The notes under the pieces: generated by a model | Told to the model about the DNA's origin: nothing | The model's database searches: none | What the model saw: only the letters and a program-made list of their open reading frames with translations | NCBI GenBank assembly: GCA_009829735.1 | Contig: CM020620.1 | Coordinates: 18,434,354-18,498,353, forward strand | DNA length: 64,000 nucleotides | Source of the DNA: Pyropia yezoensis | Taxonomy: Eukaryota; Rhodophyta; Bangiophyceae; Bangiales; Bangiaceae | Reading direction: 5' to 3' | In this document: piece after piece, positions 1 to 11,080 of the stretch | Position numbering within the stretch: position 1 is the first letter of the stretch | Layout of the letters: every line of letters begins with the position of its first letter | Made by a program: the position numbers and the translations under genes

Positions 1-2101
1 CCTTGGGAAGCCGCCCCACCCAGTCGGTCAACTGCGCCACGCCCGCGGCCACCGTCACCGCCTCGTCGGGCACGTCCTCCCCGCCGCCGCGGCCGTACGC
101 AATGTTGGTCCGCACCGAATCCCGGAGGAGGTGGCACTCTTGTGGAACCACCCCAATGGCCTCGCGTAGACTCTGCTGGGTCACGTGCGCCACATCCTGG
201 CCGTCGACGGTGATGCGGCCGGCGGAAACGTCGAACAAGCGCAGCAGGAGCCGCAAAAGAGTGGACTTGCCCGACCCGGTGGGCCCAACAATCGCGGTCG
301 TCCCCCCAGCGGGTACCGTGAAGGATATGTCGTGCAGCGCCCCCGCCGAGTCTGCCCCATAGGAAAAGGACACCGACTCAAAGCACACCCGTCCGCCCCT
401 AGAGGTGGGCGTGGGGTAAAGGGCCAGCGGGGTAGAGTCAGGGGCGTCCACCACGTCTGGTTGCTCCTCGTGGAGGTCCACCAGCTTGCGCAGCGACAGC
501 AGCGACGAGTGAAACCGGCTCACACAGTACCCCACCCACCAGACCGGTTGAAAGACGCGGTTCAGGAAGGTCAGGGCCGCCACAAAGTCCGCGACTGAGA
601 GAGTGCCTTCCATCACACGGCGGCCGACCATGACCATCCCCGTGGCCACAAATAGCGTGCGGATAATCGACTGGCCATTGCTGAGAAGCGCGTTTGTGCT
701 GAGGGAGCGACCGCGCCGCTCGTTGCGTCGGCCCAGGAGCTCGCGGTACCGCCGCACCTCAACCGCCTCCGTGGAAAAAATCTTGACGTTCTCATAGTTC
801 AAAAGCGAATCCATCGCACGACTCGCCTCGCGGGCTTCCGCCTTGAACGACTGCTTCATCTGTCGCATCTGGACGCGCGTGAACACCCACGTAAACACCG
901 CGTACGAGCCGACGGCGAGAACCGCCAAGGCAGACAACCGCAACGAGCCGAGCTGGCAGAGGGCGACCAGGTTGAACACTTGCTGGGCCAGCATGGGAAC
1001 AAACTCAAAGGTGGAGAGCTCAAGGAGTTCCGTAACCGACCTAACGCCGCCGTCAAATAGATGGAGAACGCTGCCCGAGTTTCGGTTGAGGTGCCACCGC
1101 AAGGAGAGGCTGTGGAGATGTTCAAAAGTTGATATTTGGACGTCCCGCACCAGCACCTTCTTCACAGCATCCCAGCTTAGCCGCCGCACATAGCCGAGTA
1201 CCCCAGAAACGTAGTCGGTACAGATGTAGGCCACAACGGCCACAAGCGGGCGCTGGTAGGGGGCAAGATCGTGCGGGAAGAAGCGGAGGAGCTGCTTTGC
1301 CACGGCCACCGGCACGAGCGACGCCACCGCCCCTGACGCGGCGGCTTTGGCAGTGCTATTGGACGCTGCCGTCGCAGTGTCGGCAGCGTCGGCCGCCGCG
1401 CCAGTGACGGACAGGGTGAGCTCGTTCATGGCGTAGCGCAGCAGCAAGGGACTTGCAACCAAGCACGCGTTGTAAGCCACCTCGGCCAGGATGGACACCA
1501 CACAGAGGGCCCGCAGCTTGTGCGTACGCGGCAGCACCCACGGCAGCGCCGCGCGCAGGGCCCCCAGCGCCGACACCTTTGGCTCGTCCTCGTCCTCCTT
1601 GTCTGCGTCCTTCATTCTTTTGCCCTCCTCCTCCTTGTCCCCCTCCGCCTTGTGACTCTCCGCCTTGTTCGCATTGCCACCGCCGTTAGCCCCGTCCCCG
1701 TCGCGGGCGCCCTTGTCGTCAGCTACGCCGGTGGTGCCGCTGGCCCCCGCCTCGGGCTTGTCACCGCCGCCACCGTTTGCGGTGGTGGCGGCCGGTGGAG
1801 GGAGTGGCGCCGTCTTGTCGACGGCGGGGCCGCGGCCCTCCCGCCGCCGCAGGCCGGCGGCGCGGCTGACCATGACACCGAGCACGCGGGATACGGCGCC
1901 GCCGCGCACGACAGCGTCCGACGCAGCGGCAGGGGCGGCGGTCGTGGAGGCAGGGGCGGCGGCCTCAGTGGCAGGGGCGGTGGCACCCCCGCCACCGCCG
2001 CCACCCCGGCCGCCACAGCCGCGGTCGTTTCCACCAGTGCCATCGGCGACGGCAGCACCACAAACGGAGTCTGCCGAGGGGGCTTCTCCCGGCGTCACCA
2101 T
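1..2101 (-). CDS. Atm1/HMT1-type ABC half-transporter (ABCB subfamily), C-terminus off the window
   Basis: The minus-strand frame is open from the ATG at 2101 to the window edge (about 700 codons). The first ~210 residues are low-complexity (Gly/Ala-rich, then Lys/Glu-rich). A transmembrane domain follows, starting near ~1530 and running to ~500, and then a nucleotide-binding domain. Seen directly: DSLLNYENVKIF, close to the DSLINYEAVKYF-type motif of Atm1/ABCB7; Walker A GPTGSGKST at 260-286; and the Q-loop segment GVVPQECHLL. The signature and Walker B motifs would lie beyond base 1. The family consists of homodimeric exporters of glutathione-linked sulfur species or metals, in mitochondrial (Atm1) or vacuolar (HMT1) membranes. 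The sequence does not settle which membrane. The long polar N-terminus is unusual for either, and a later Met at 1873 is an alternative start. A G-run at 2187-2207 lies just upstream. Confidence 0.9.
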   Translation of the reverse strand, partial: MVTPGEAPSADSVCGAAVADGTGGNDRGCGGRGGGGGGGATAPATEAAAPASTTAAPAAASDAVVRGGAVSRVLGVMVSRAAGLRRREGRGPAVDKTAPLPPPAATTANGGGGDKPEAGASGTTGVADDKGARDGDGANGGGNANKAESHKAEGDKEEEGKRMKDADKEDEDEPKVSALGALRAALPWVLPRTHKLRALCVVSILAEVAYNACLVASPLLLRYAMNELTLSVTGAAADAADTATAASNSTAKAAASGAVASLVPVAVAKQLLRFFPHDLAPYQRPLVAVVAYICTDYVSGVLGYVRRLSWDAVKKVLVRDVQISTFEHLHSLSLRWHLNRNSGSVLHLFDGGVRSVTELLELSTFEFVPMLAQQVFNLVALCQLGSLRLSALAVLAVGSYAVFTWVFTRVQMRQMKQSFKAEAREASRAMDSLLNYENVKIFSTEAVEVRRYRELLGRRNERRGRSLSTNALLSNGQSIIRTLFVATGMVMVGRRVMEGTLSVADFVAALTFLNRVFQPVWWVGYCVSRFHSSLLSLRKLVDLHEEQPDVVDAPDSTPLALYPTPTSRGGRVCFESVSFSYGADSAGALHDISFTVPAGGTTAIVGPTGSGKSTLLRLLLRLFDVSAGRITVDGQDVAHVTQQSLREAIGVVPQECHLLRDSVRTNIAYGRGGGEDVPDEAVTVAAGVAQLTDWVGRLPK

Positions 2102-2860
2102 TGCCAGCCGCGGCGGTGTGGGGGGGGGGGTGGCGGCGGGCGTGCCACTCGCGTAGCTCGCGGTGGGCTTGAGACGGGACGGGGAGGGGGGGGGGGGGGG
2201 GGGGGGTGGAGGGAGACGGGCTTGATGGCCGAGGGGGGGGGTGGCCAAGCGACGAGGGTTGAGGGTGCGCTCGTGGGGGGGTGCCGACCGCGGCGTGAGG
2301 GACGGTCGGGTGGCCGGAGAGTAACAGCGAAGGGGCTGCGTGCACGTTTATAGGCACCGCCACGGCATGGGGCCGCGCTCAAAGCCCAACGTTCACGGTG
2401 GGGCGCGACGGGCGTCGACATGGGGGCGCTCGCGGCGGCGGTGGCGAGGCCAACGCGGCCTTGTCACTGGACGATAGGCGCGCCCCGTGGGGCGCAGACA
2501 GTGAGGTGGCAAGGGGGGTGGGCTTGACGTGGCCGGGGCGGGCACCAACTACAGTCTCCCAGCGCGGGCGGTGCGCCCCGCAACCCACCAGCCACCGGAG
2601 CCGCTTCCACCCCGGGCGGAATGTCCCAGCCACGCCCCACGCATCTATGCACGACAGGGTCGGTGGACCTCACGTCCCCCACCAACCCCTTGCGACACCC
2701 GCACAGGCAGCCTGGCCACTCGCAAGTTGCGAGAGGGCGATCTGCTGGTCCACAGGGGCGGGGCGGCTGCCAGCCTGTCGTCCCAAGGACAGGCACACCG
2801 CGCAGTGCCTCTCAACTCCCGACAGCGAAGTCGCGCTGGATGTCAATCAGATATCAATGT
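2102..2860. other. Intergenic: upstream region of the ABC transporter, no gene seen
   Basis: It contains a G homopolymer run at about 2187-2207 and GC-rich sequence. Open frames here have no recognisable motif and overlap each other on both strands, as expected by chance at this base composition. Confidence 0.5.
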
Positions 2861-3330
2861 ACACTGTATGTAATGCAGTTTTCCGACTTTTGTCCCATGT
2901 GGACAAGAGCAAGAGCAAGTGTACAAGAGCAAGAGCCAATCGCATGCTCGCAGCAGAGGTCTGACCAATGGCGTGCTGCAACACGTCTGTCGGAAGAACC
3001 TGATGATTGGCTATGGCCGCAACTGCTCTCGCAACGAACGCTGGTTGGTCAAAACACTCTTATTTTTTCATCGGATCTCGCCGGTTGGCCCTTTATCTCA
3101 GGTCATCTCTGTCAAGAACAGTCCGAAGCGCTCAACCGGTGCTTGTTCTGTCCTCGAAGTGGTCAGAATTCCCGAGAGAACCCCCGATCACACTGTTCGT
3201 ACAACAACGGACCCTCATATAGAGCGGTCATTGGTCAGAGAGGCAGCATCTGAGTCATATCATTGGTCAAACACAGTTTGCTCTTGCTCTTGTCCACATG
3301 GGACAAAATTGGGAGAACTGCAATACAGTA
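2861..3330. mobile_element. Foldback/MITE-like element with ~50-bp terminal inverted repeats
   Basis: The left arm (about 2861-2918) and the right arm (about 3278-3330) are inverted copies sharing TTTTGTCCCATGTGGACAAG and the following AGCAAGAGCAA. The homology continues imperfectly to the outer ends (ACTGTA... / ...TACAGT). Inside the arms, a second inverted pair containing GACCAATG/CATTGGTC extends the foldback. No coding frame lies between them. The target duplication is not clear (both ends have a TGTAC-like flank), so the superfamily is not assigned. A non-autonomous DNA transposon of ~470 bp is the simplest reading. Confidence 0.6.
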
Positions 3331-4179
3331 CAGGGGACGAGTTGATCTTTTTGGCGTCTAATATTTTCATGGCGCCTCACATATCTAATACAGATGTGGC
3401 TGACTACTTTAGAATCCTCGTTGTCTTCGAGCAGGGTCAAGCCGAGATACCGGGCCTCCAAGATTTTGCATTCTACAGTCGCCCTGATCGTTGCTCACCC
3501 GAGACTCCTTCCACAAGTGGATGCAGCCCTTGAGTTGATCACAGGCCCCATCGTGGGTGGCGCACAGCAGCTGCGTCGGCATGAAACGGCCCGCGGTTGC
3601 ACTAGACAAGCGTCGGCACCTCCACCTGCTTGCCAAGTACTGTGTGTCCGGGTGAGTGACAGACGGCCGCGTCTGAGGGCTTTTTTCGCTGCCAAGCGCT
3701 GCTCCTGCACTGTTCCGCACACGAATCCCCGACCGAGTGGCTTGACTGCCAAAGCACGCTGGCACGGGGCCTGCCCTGACGGAGACTGACATTGTGCCTG
3801 CACCATGTTCCACTGCTGATAATGACCACCAGCCCCTCTCTTGCACGGCACCTTCGAGGCAAGAGTGCACGTAACTCCTGGGGGCTTCCCCCCATCATAT
3901 GTCGTGGACACGCGCCGATCGTCGCCGAAGCCGTTCGTGCCTATCACCATGGGTACCCCCTGCTGCTCCTGCCTGCAGATGGCGAACGACGCCCTTGCGC
4001 GATTCTTGAAGGGGCAGGGGGGATGGGTAGGGAGCAGAGGGCGCGGGAATTCCGCACGTCGGAGTGACTCCGTTCCAGCACCGTGCAGACTCCGCACCCC
4101 TCGACGCAAGACGGCGTGCACGTCCCCCTCTGTTCTTGACCCTGGAGCTCAAGTCACATCAAGCTCGCCAGGTGGTGTG
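3331..4179. other. Intergenic, no gene seen; carries one copy of a dispersed 26-mer
   Basis: No supported coding region. Positions 3394-3419 (ATGTGGCTGACTACTTTAGA...) are repeated exactly, inverted, at 39157-39182, so part of this stretch probably belongs to a dispersed repeat family. Confidence 0.5.
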
Positions 4180-6464
4180 TGAGACCGTGGCCGAGAACAT
4201 GGATGCTCTCCGCACGTGGATGGAGGAGCAGCGCCTTTCTGCGCTTCTGCTGGGCTTCATCTACGACCTCGGCGTCGAGTGTTTGGAGGACCTTCAGCTT
4301 GTGACCGTGGAGGATTAACGGCAGGTCGGCCTCAAACCTATTCATGCGCGCCGATTTTTGCGCGCGAGGGCGCCGACTATGGCGGTGGGTGAGGCGCGTC
4401 CGCCTTCCTCGAGCGCCATCGAGGCAGCCTCACGCGAGCTGCTTGTTGAACGGGCCCCACGTGCAAGGCCTGATTAAGGCTCACGTGTAATGGGCACTGC
4501 CTCATCATCGAGCACCGCGTCGCCCTTGGCCAACGACGCTTCGCCATCCACCATGTCCCGCTCAATGTACGAGCGGAGCGACGCGGAGGAGGGGGAGTTG
4601 ATGGACTCAGGACGACCTCGTTCGCACGCGAAGAGGCGCAAGGTCGTCAGGCTATTTGTCAAGCAACGCACGAGTTTTGCGGCAAACACCACTCTTGGAG
4701 AGAGCAGCATGCGCCTGGCAACCAAGTACTCAAACCGCGTGCCGCGGACGCTAAATATGGTCGCATCTGCTGACGGCCGTGCGCGCACATCAGCATCTGT
4801 CGGTCGTCGCGGGTCCTGCAACTGTGCTTCGCTCCTGGCTTCCTATTACCCCCTTTTTGACCTGGCAAAGAGGACGCAGCATGAAATAGCGCTCCGCACA
4901 AGCGGCCGTGAGGAGTCCGTGAGCGCCTAAAACTACTCTCGCCTGAGGACAGCTGTGATTGAGCGGCTATTTGATGGTCGCGGAAATTGGACCTTGCATG
5001 AAGCTTGCGCCCGCGACCATCTACGTGTGACAAACTGGTGGCTTGCAAGGTGCCACACCCGGGCATTCAACGCCGCCCAGATGCCGACAAAGCGCATGAC
5101 CAAGGCAATGATTGCCGCTAGCCCCAACGTCGACGGCCTCATTTCCCGCATCCGCCGTCTGGACGACTGCGTCCTTCCTGCCCTGCAGTACTTCAGGGCT
5201 GCAATTCTATCGGATGTTGTGGATGTCGTCTGCTTAACGGAGCATGGCCACACCGGTGCTCCTTCTATCAGGACGAAGGTAGATGAGCAGGTCAAGTTTT
5301 GTGAGTTCGCACGGGCACACCGGTCGCCCACGGGCCGCACGGCGGACAAGAAGAGGCGCTTTCACGGTTTGTTGTTCTACCTGGACTCGAAGTGTGTCGT
5401 GCTCCGCAACAGTTGCAATGATGGCGACACGCAACCATCTTATTCGGCTGCCTTCGACGACGCCCTGAGCTGTGCAAAGCAAACATGCCCAGTGTGCACG
5501 AGGACGTGCCATTAAGATGGCTACGCGCTCTGTCTGGGTCAACTAAGCGAGTGAACGGGAGCTGCGTGGCTTCTGATGAGCACGGGACGCTATATCCGCA
5601 CAAGAAGGACGCCTGCGCAACCTGCGAGATGTTTCATGCGGACCTGCGGTCCGAGAAGCAGGCGCTGAAGCGCCACATGCAGCAGCACGACCAGGAGTCG
5701 CCGGTTCGACGTGACGCCATCCGCGGCTCACGTGCCACTACCGAGGTTCTGGAGGGCGCGCTTCAGAAGCCAAAGAAGGAGGCAGCCGCTGCAATTCAGT
5801 ATCACAAGCAATGCGTGGCAGGGGCATCGACGGGCTACGAGAAGCTCGTGACCATGACGTCATGCGATTTTCTGGCAGTATGATGAGCGATGAGTCGCCC
5901 GAAGTGAAGCGGGCCTCTGCCGAGCTTGTTCAACACGCCGCCAAGAACTGGTTTGAGGTCTTCTCGGACTACCAGCAGGATAAGGGCGGGCCGTCCTGGG
6001 ACCGGTTTCCGCAGCTTGGGCCAACGTACTTCATGTCTGGAGAGACTCATTACGACCACATCTTTTGTGCCGAGAGCTGTGGGGAGGCAGCGGGCCCCTC
6101 GCGTTTCTCCAGGAGCTGGTGTACTTCAGGAGTGAGGGGGTGGGTGGCAGTAAGTCGTTGGATGATACCCTTTCGACTCTTGCAGACTCGCTTGTCGGTG
6201 GTGCGAGCATCGGCGGGGAGGTTCCTCCTATGTACCGTTTGGGCTTCGGCCCCGATGGTCCCGTTACAGGCCTTGGTTAGGTCATGTGAAGTGTGCTTTT
6301 TGCGGAGAAGCGTTTTAAACCCTCAGCTTGCAACTGGCACGTCTTCCAGGATGAGGCTTTTGGAGGTTCTGCTCCCTACGTTTCGTGTGGTGCAGTCCTA
6401 TCGGTCAGCGCCTGCGCAGATGCAGTGCGATGAATTGAGTGGAGAGACAACTCGTCAGCCATGA
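4180..6464 (+). pseudogene. Decayed transposon-like gene, N-terminal half (SAM-like module, zinc-binding Cys pairs)
   Basis: A series of open segments in changing frames, broken by stops (TAA at 4316-4318; stops at 4928-4930 and 5513-5515). At 4195-4370 there is a SAM-domain-like stretch (MDALRTWMEEQRLS, then GVECLEDLQLVTVEDL), cut by the TAA. Around 5600 comes KKDACATCEMF followed by a Lys/Glu-rich helix. At about 5990-6090 comes a segment with QLGPTYFMSG. The Lys-Lys-Asp-x-Cys-x2-Cys plus later LGPxYF pattern resembles transposon-derived proteins of the DUF7869 kind, but I identify the family only tentatively. The matching C-terminal half lies inverted at 7175-8194, so the copy looks rearranged as well as mutated. 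Confidence 0.5.
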
Positions 6465-6982
6465 ACGTCCTCTCGCTTCTTGGAGAGCTCCTTAGCATGA
6501 CGCTTCAGGGTCTGCACGTCCCACTGCTCTCCATCCGAGGGCGCGGGCATCTTGGAAGCTAAGGCAGTCCATCCCGTCAGCTTTGTGGGCAATCGACCAT
6601 TGAACGGCGAGGCCAGCAACGCCCTTATGAGAGCTTCCTTGTGTGCGACACTAGACCAGCGCACCTTGCGCAACGGGGGGCACGTGCGTGCCATGGCCGC
6701 GTTCTCTCCACCTGCATGAGCTCGTCCGTGGTCGCCACCATCCTTATGGCCGCCTTCGCCACTGTTCGATGGCAGCCTTGCGCCCGTCGCCGACACGCGA
6801 ACATCCCCGCTGCCCGCTGAGCTACCATCCTCGTCCGCAATGTATCCACGGCTGCCGTGACGTGGCTGCCTGCTCACGTGATTGACCGTCTGGCTCGCGT
6901 TTGTAGATTCACCGCTTTTCTGAACTTGCACGGCTGTGTCGAAACTCGCCCTCAGGGACGTCTGCCTCAAGTTGCGGGACAA
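6455..6982 (-). pseudogene. Hypothetical ORF between the two transposon halves
   Basis: 175 codons on the minus strand. The first ~90 residues are Ser/Gly/Ala-rich. The C-terminal ~80 contain a basic, Trp-containing helical stretch (RKVRWSSVAHKEALIRALL ... LTGWTALASKM) that could be a degraded Myb-like DNA-binding module. It lies between, and on the same strand as, the inverted C-terminal transposon half, so it probably belongs to the same dead element. No function is assigned. Confidence 0.3.
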
Positions 6983-7174
6983 GCGCCCTGTGTGCCCGCC
7001 GACTGGTGGATCGTAACGGTCTGGGACAAACTCGGGCGGGACATACTAGGCAGATTGCTCGGACAGCCCCTTAGCCTTTGCCCCATACGCCTCCTTACGC
7101 AACTCGGCGTGCATCAGGTCGGGCTGCACGGATGAGAGAGCAGCGTTAACCGCCTGCAAAGAAGACCCTTTCAT

Positions 7175-8194
7175 TCATGCTGCTTGCTCCCTCCAGTACG
7201 GGTCGTCCGCCGACCGCCGGGTGAAACGACGCACATTCTTAATGGTAGAAGCAGCTGCAGGTAGAAGCAAGGTACCGCCAGGGTCTTGGCAGTGCTCTGC
7301 AACTGCGGCCCCCCAAAAAAATCCGTGACATTCCTTGGAGCGCAAAAATGGCAGAACGATGTTGGTCAAACTCCTTGCGCTAGCGCGCTCGCACTTGGCC
7401 ATCAGGACCTCGTGCGCGTACATCGGCCCAGTGTTGCTGAAAGGCTCAAAGTCTGGTGCCGGCTGCGCCACGGGGTCGCCGAGCTGCACCTCTCCGTCGT
7501 CAGCAAGAAGAAGAAAGCATCTGTACGACATGATGTGCGCAATGGGATCGAAGAGGTTCATGGTCCCCTTCTTCCAAGTGTGGAGAACTTTATCGTCGTA
7601 TGCCCCAGCTGTCGCGTACGGGGTCATCATCCGCACCAGCTGCCCGTGTTTGAATGCGTCTGAGGAGTTGTATACACCCGCAAACTGCCTCGCAATCAGG
7701 TCGGGCCCAAACTTGGTGTGGCCAACCACCATGTAGACGACCACGACGCAGTCTAGCAACCCCACCGATAACATAAGACCAAGGCCGCCGTAAAAAACTG
7801 GGATATGTTCGTCCCCGGACATGAGCTCATGTGCATGCGAATCTTGCGCACGAAGGGAAGCGGAACAGTGCGGCGGACGAGGTCCTTGTCGCTTCCCATG
7901 TCCAGCTCCTCCGAGACTGATGCCGCCTCGGGTGCGACGAACGACTGCTTTGGCAGCTATGACCCGCTCGCTGCTGGCGTGGGATTGAGCACTGATGGCA
8001 CATTCGCTTGTGACGGCAAGGAAGTGGACGGCAGGGAAGATAGAGGCACCGGAGACGGCGGCGTTGGAGACGATGGCAAGGAGCAGGACATCTAAGGGGC
8101 ACATGAAGGGAAGCGCGGGGGCGGGATGGACGATAGAGCGTTCGCCGATGGTAAGGTGGTTGGCTGTTGGGCGGGCAACTGCACTGATGAACAC
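7175..8194 (-). pseudogene. Decayed transposon-like gene, C-terminal half, inverted relative to the N-terminal half
   Basis: An open minus-strand segment. From about 7770 down it reads VVYMVVGHTKFGPDLIARQF, then a helical region with YATAGAYDD and HIMSYRCFLLLADDGEVQLG. The VGHTKFxPD string resembles the conserved segment after the catalytic core of DUF7869-like transposon proteins (family recall, not searched). The first ~130 residues are low-complexity Ala/Ser/Val/Thr and the frame stays open to about 8404, which looks like fused unrelated sequence. No Asp-rich catalytic motif upstream of VVGHTKF is visible in any frame, so the catalytic centre seems lost at the rearrangement. Confidence 0.5.
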
Positions 8195-8404
8195 GGCGGG
8201 GACGGTGGTGGCGTCGTGGGGGCTGGAGCGGGTGACGAAGGCAAGGAACGTGAGGGCATGGGGGTCGTAGGCGGCAAGGGTGATGGCGTGGACGACGTCG
8301 GACGAGGGGACTACGGCATCATGGACGTCGACAGAGATGATGGTGTCAGGGCGGAAAGTGGCACGGTTAAGGACGACAGGTTGAAGGACGGCAGTGTAGC
8401 GTAA

Positions 8405-9666
8405 TGAGACTCAGATTCCCGTCACCAGAAACCACAACCACACACACAGAGACCACAGTCCGGAGTCCAGGAAGGAACAGAAAAGAGCCCTTGCTGGTCC
8501 ACTCGCCCGCCACCGTACGAGGCAACGGTAAACAGGACAAAAGCCCGAGGGAGAAGGAACCCAAAGCACTGTTGAGTATTACAAGATGGCCCCGGGGAGA
8601 ACCCTGGAGCACCCCTCAAGAACCTCCCCCCCTGGCCACTCCAGGGGCCCTGAGCGAGGCCCCCAGAGGGCGCCCCCAGCGGGCCAAGTGCCAGCAAGGC
8701 ACCGGCCGCTCACCGGGCCAACACACAAAAAGCAAGCCAGATCCCCCCACACACAGATGTCAATCCCCAAAAAGAACCCAGTGGGAAAAAGGGGAAAGAC
8801 ACGAAATCAAGCAAGGAAAACAAATGCGAAAAATCAAACAAATATCCCGAAGGTCAGTATGCCCCCAACCGGGCAAGTCCACCGCTCCGGGTGACCAATC
8901 AGGGCACCGGGCGTGTCGCCACTGCCGTGGGCCACCGATGCAGGGATCCTCGCCCAGCGCGTGGTTCCACGTAACGCTGCCAGCCGGGTCCCAAGTCAGG
9001 CTCCCGGGTTCTAGCGGTCCCAAGGGCCCATAACGCCACAGGCAGGGTCGCTGGCGGTGAGGCAATGCGAGGGGCGATCACAGGTCAGGCGGATCAGCTG
9101 CTGAAAGCACTAGCCGGCGTCGCTGCTCGTGCTGAGGTCGGTGGCATCAGTCAGGGGGTAAAGCTGGCGGCGACCACGTTCGCGGAGTCGCCGTTGATGG
9201 CTACGCACACCGGGGCGGCGCCGTGGGCGGTGGTGCAACGGGTGGCATGGGTTCGCGCATGCACGTGCAGGCCTGAGCGGGCAACGCCAGCTTCGCAGCG
9301 GGTCTTAAACCCTGTCCCGTCCAGATGGCCGATTTGACGTGCAACGGCGTGCGCGGCCCGTTGCACGTGCACTGCAACGTGGCCCCAAGGGCCCAAGAAC
9401 GTCCTTTTCCGCGTTTATGCACTGCACGTTTGCCCCGCTACGGCCCCCCCCAGAAGGGGAAGCGCCGGCAAGACCCCATTTGTTTTGAGGAGCATGAGAA
9501 CGACCTTGTTGAGTTGTGCGTGAAGAGCGTTCTTCTCGCCGGCGCTTCCTTCGCCAATTGTCGCCTTTTGTCATCTGGAGCATGTCGTGAAAAAACGTGC
9601 AAAAGTGCATACATGGTTGCACGATTCGCGGCGACACGCCGCATAGAGTGGGAAAACGTGTTTGCG
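8405..9666. other. Intergenic, no gene seen
   Basis: One open plus frame (8404-9033) is Pro/Arg/Lys-rich without motifs. On the minus strand the stretch is T/G-rich and ends ...TACTCAACA at 8571, which looks somewhat like an LTR end, but no partner copy or primer-binding site is visible. Confidence 0.4.
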
Positions 9667-9674
9667 ATAGACAC

Positions 9675-10190
9675 CAAGGGTTGCCAAGCGTACTCAAAAC
9701 AAGCGTATTACGCGCGTATTATTTTAGTGTACTACGCGTGCGCTCTGAAAAAATCCGAATGTGCCTGGTACGCATACGTGCACTCCAGCCGGCAAAAAGT
9801 ACGCTCAAGTATCATGCTCGAACGTACTTTGGCTAGGTACGCTGTCGGGCAAATCATAGAGGCTATTGCGTAATTACCATCGCTTCGTTTACAGACATCA
9901 GCTGCATTGAGATCCATTGGGGAGTTCACAATACTGAAGAAGTCCTTGTGAGACTTGGTTCTGACCATCATGCCACAAATTACGCTAGGGGTACGCTATT
10001 TGCTGCAATTTTGACAGTACCCTTACCAGATATCATCCGGTAGAAATACGTGAGGAAAGTACGCTCTTTCAGGCGAGTTTTAAACAGTCGCTTGGTCGCA
10101 GTCGACGACAAGCTGGTACGCGTTCGCTTATCCTTAAATTCACTCAATACTCGTACGCTTAACCAAAAGTTGTACGCTTGACAACCCCTG
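9675..10190. mobile_element. Non-autonomous hAT-like element (516 bp) with 8-bp target duplication
   Basis: The left end reads CAAGGGTTGCCAAGCGTAC. The right end, reverse-complemented, reads CAGGGGTTGTCAAGCGTAC, differing at two of 19 positions. The flanks are ATAGACAC (9667-9674) and ATATACAC (10191-10198), 7 of 8 identical. An 8-bp duplication with CAGGG-type ends is the hallmark of the hAT superfamily. The interior is AT-richer than its surroundings, carries repeated AGCGTAC-like motifs near both ends, and has no transposase. Confidence 0.8.
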
Positions 10191-10430
10191 ATATACACCC
10201 CCCTGCACCAGATCCTGTGCAATCTAGCACGACCTTGCATCGCATATGCTTGCAGACCTGTGCAAAAGCTCATGTTCTCTACAACGACGTGCTTCTTGAG
10301 AGCAACCCGCGCGCCCCATCTGCAGTGCGTACTTAGTGGCATGCCTCTGCACGCCAGTGTTGCCGAGCGACTTTCTGTTTCCCGAGTTGAGCGATCTCCT
10401 GTGCATGCTCTGTGCACGAACGTGCACGCT

Positions 10431-11080
10431 GCGCAGCACTGCTTATCGCCTGTCAAACATTTCTTGCTTTTTTTGAGAAATTCTCGAGCAAAAACCTGCA
10501 TAAAACCCGCATCGACCCCTCCTCAAGTCATCATAGACACCGCTTCTCCCCCCGTTTCTAGCTTTCTGCCTATGACAGCTCGGGCGATTGGTGGTCACCA
10601 CCTCCCTTGGTATGACCGGAGGCGCACGGGGCAGGAGAGCACTCTCGTGAAGCGCAAAGAAGCGACCGACCATCGCTACGCTTGGGAGCAACGTTTTTAC
10701 AAACGCGTTTGAAAACCGCGCAATCTCTCGCACTGGTTAAGCAAAAACCAGCGCGACGACAGCTTTCGAGGGTATGCACGCAAAAATCTCTCCGCCTTGC
10801 TCAACATCTACAACGTGAATTCTGACCAATGGAACGCTCCGTCCAGCAAACAGCAGCGCCACCGCTGTTGTCATTGGCTGACAGAACACCGACAGCGGCC
10901 GTCGTGTCGGTCATCCTGGTGGAGATTCTTTGGCCTCAGCCCATCCCCTCGATCAGAAAACCAAATTTCTGCTCGAGCCGTTCATTTTCGTGCTCGAGCA
11001 GGACAAGAATTTGCACAACGAAGCAAGAGATCTGGCCAAAATCGGGCTTGTATCTTGACAGGGGATAAGCAGTGCTGCGC
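10431..11080. mobile_element. Terminal-inverted-repeat element (~650 bp), non-coding
   Basis: Positions 10431-10456 and 11055-11080 are inverted copies over 26 bp with one mismatch (GCGCAGCACTGCTTATC...). Weaker homology continues inward: a GCTCGAG motif followed by AAGCAAGAAATG/AAGCAAGAGATC. The flanks CGCTGCG/CGCTGGG could be a 7-bp duplication, but the palindromic GCGC makes this ambiguous. No coding frame inside. Confidence 0.5.

Noticed and set aside
1520..2353. 277-codon plus-strand Gly/Arg-rich ORF
   Set aside because: Exact codon-register mirror of the N-terminus of the ABC transporter on the minus strand.
8571..9060. Possible minus-strand LTR ending TACTCAACA at 8571
   Set aside because: No second copy, no TSD and no convincing primer-binding site next to it.
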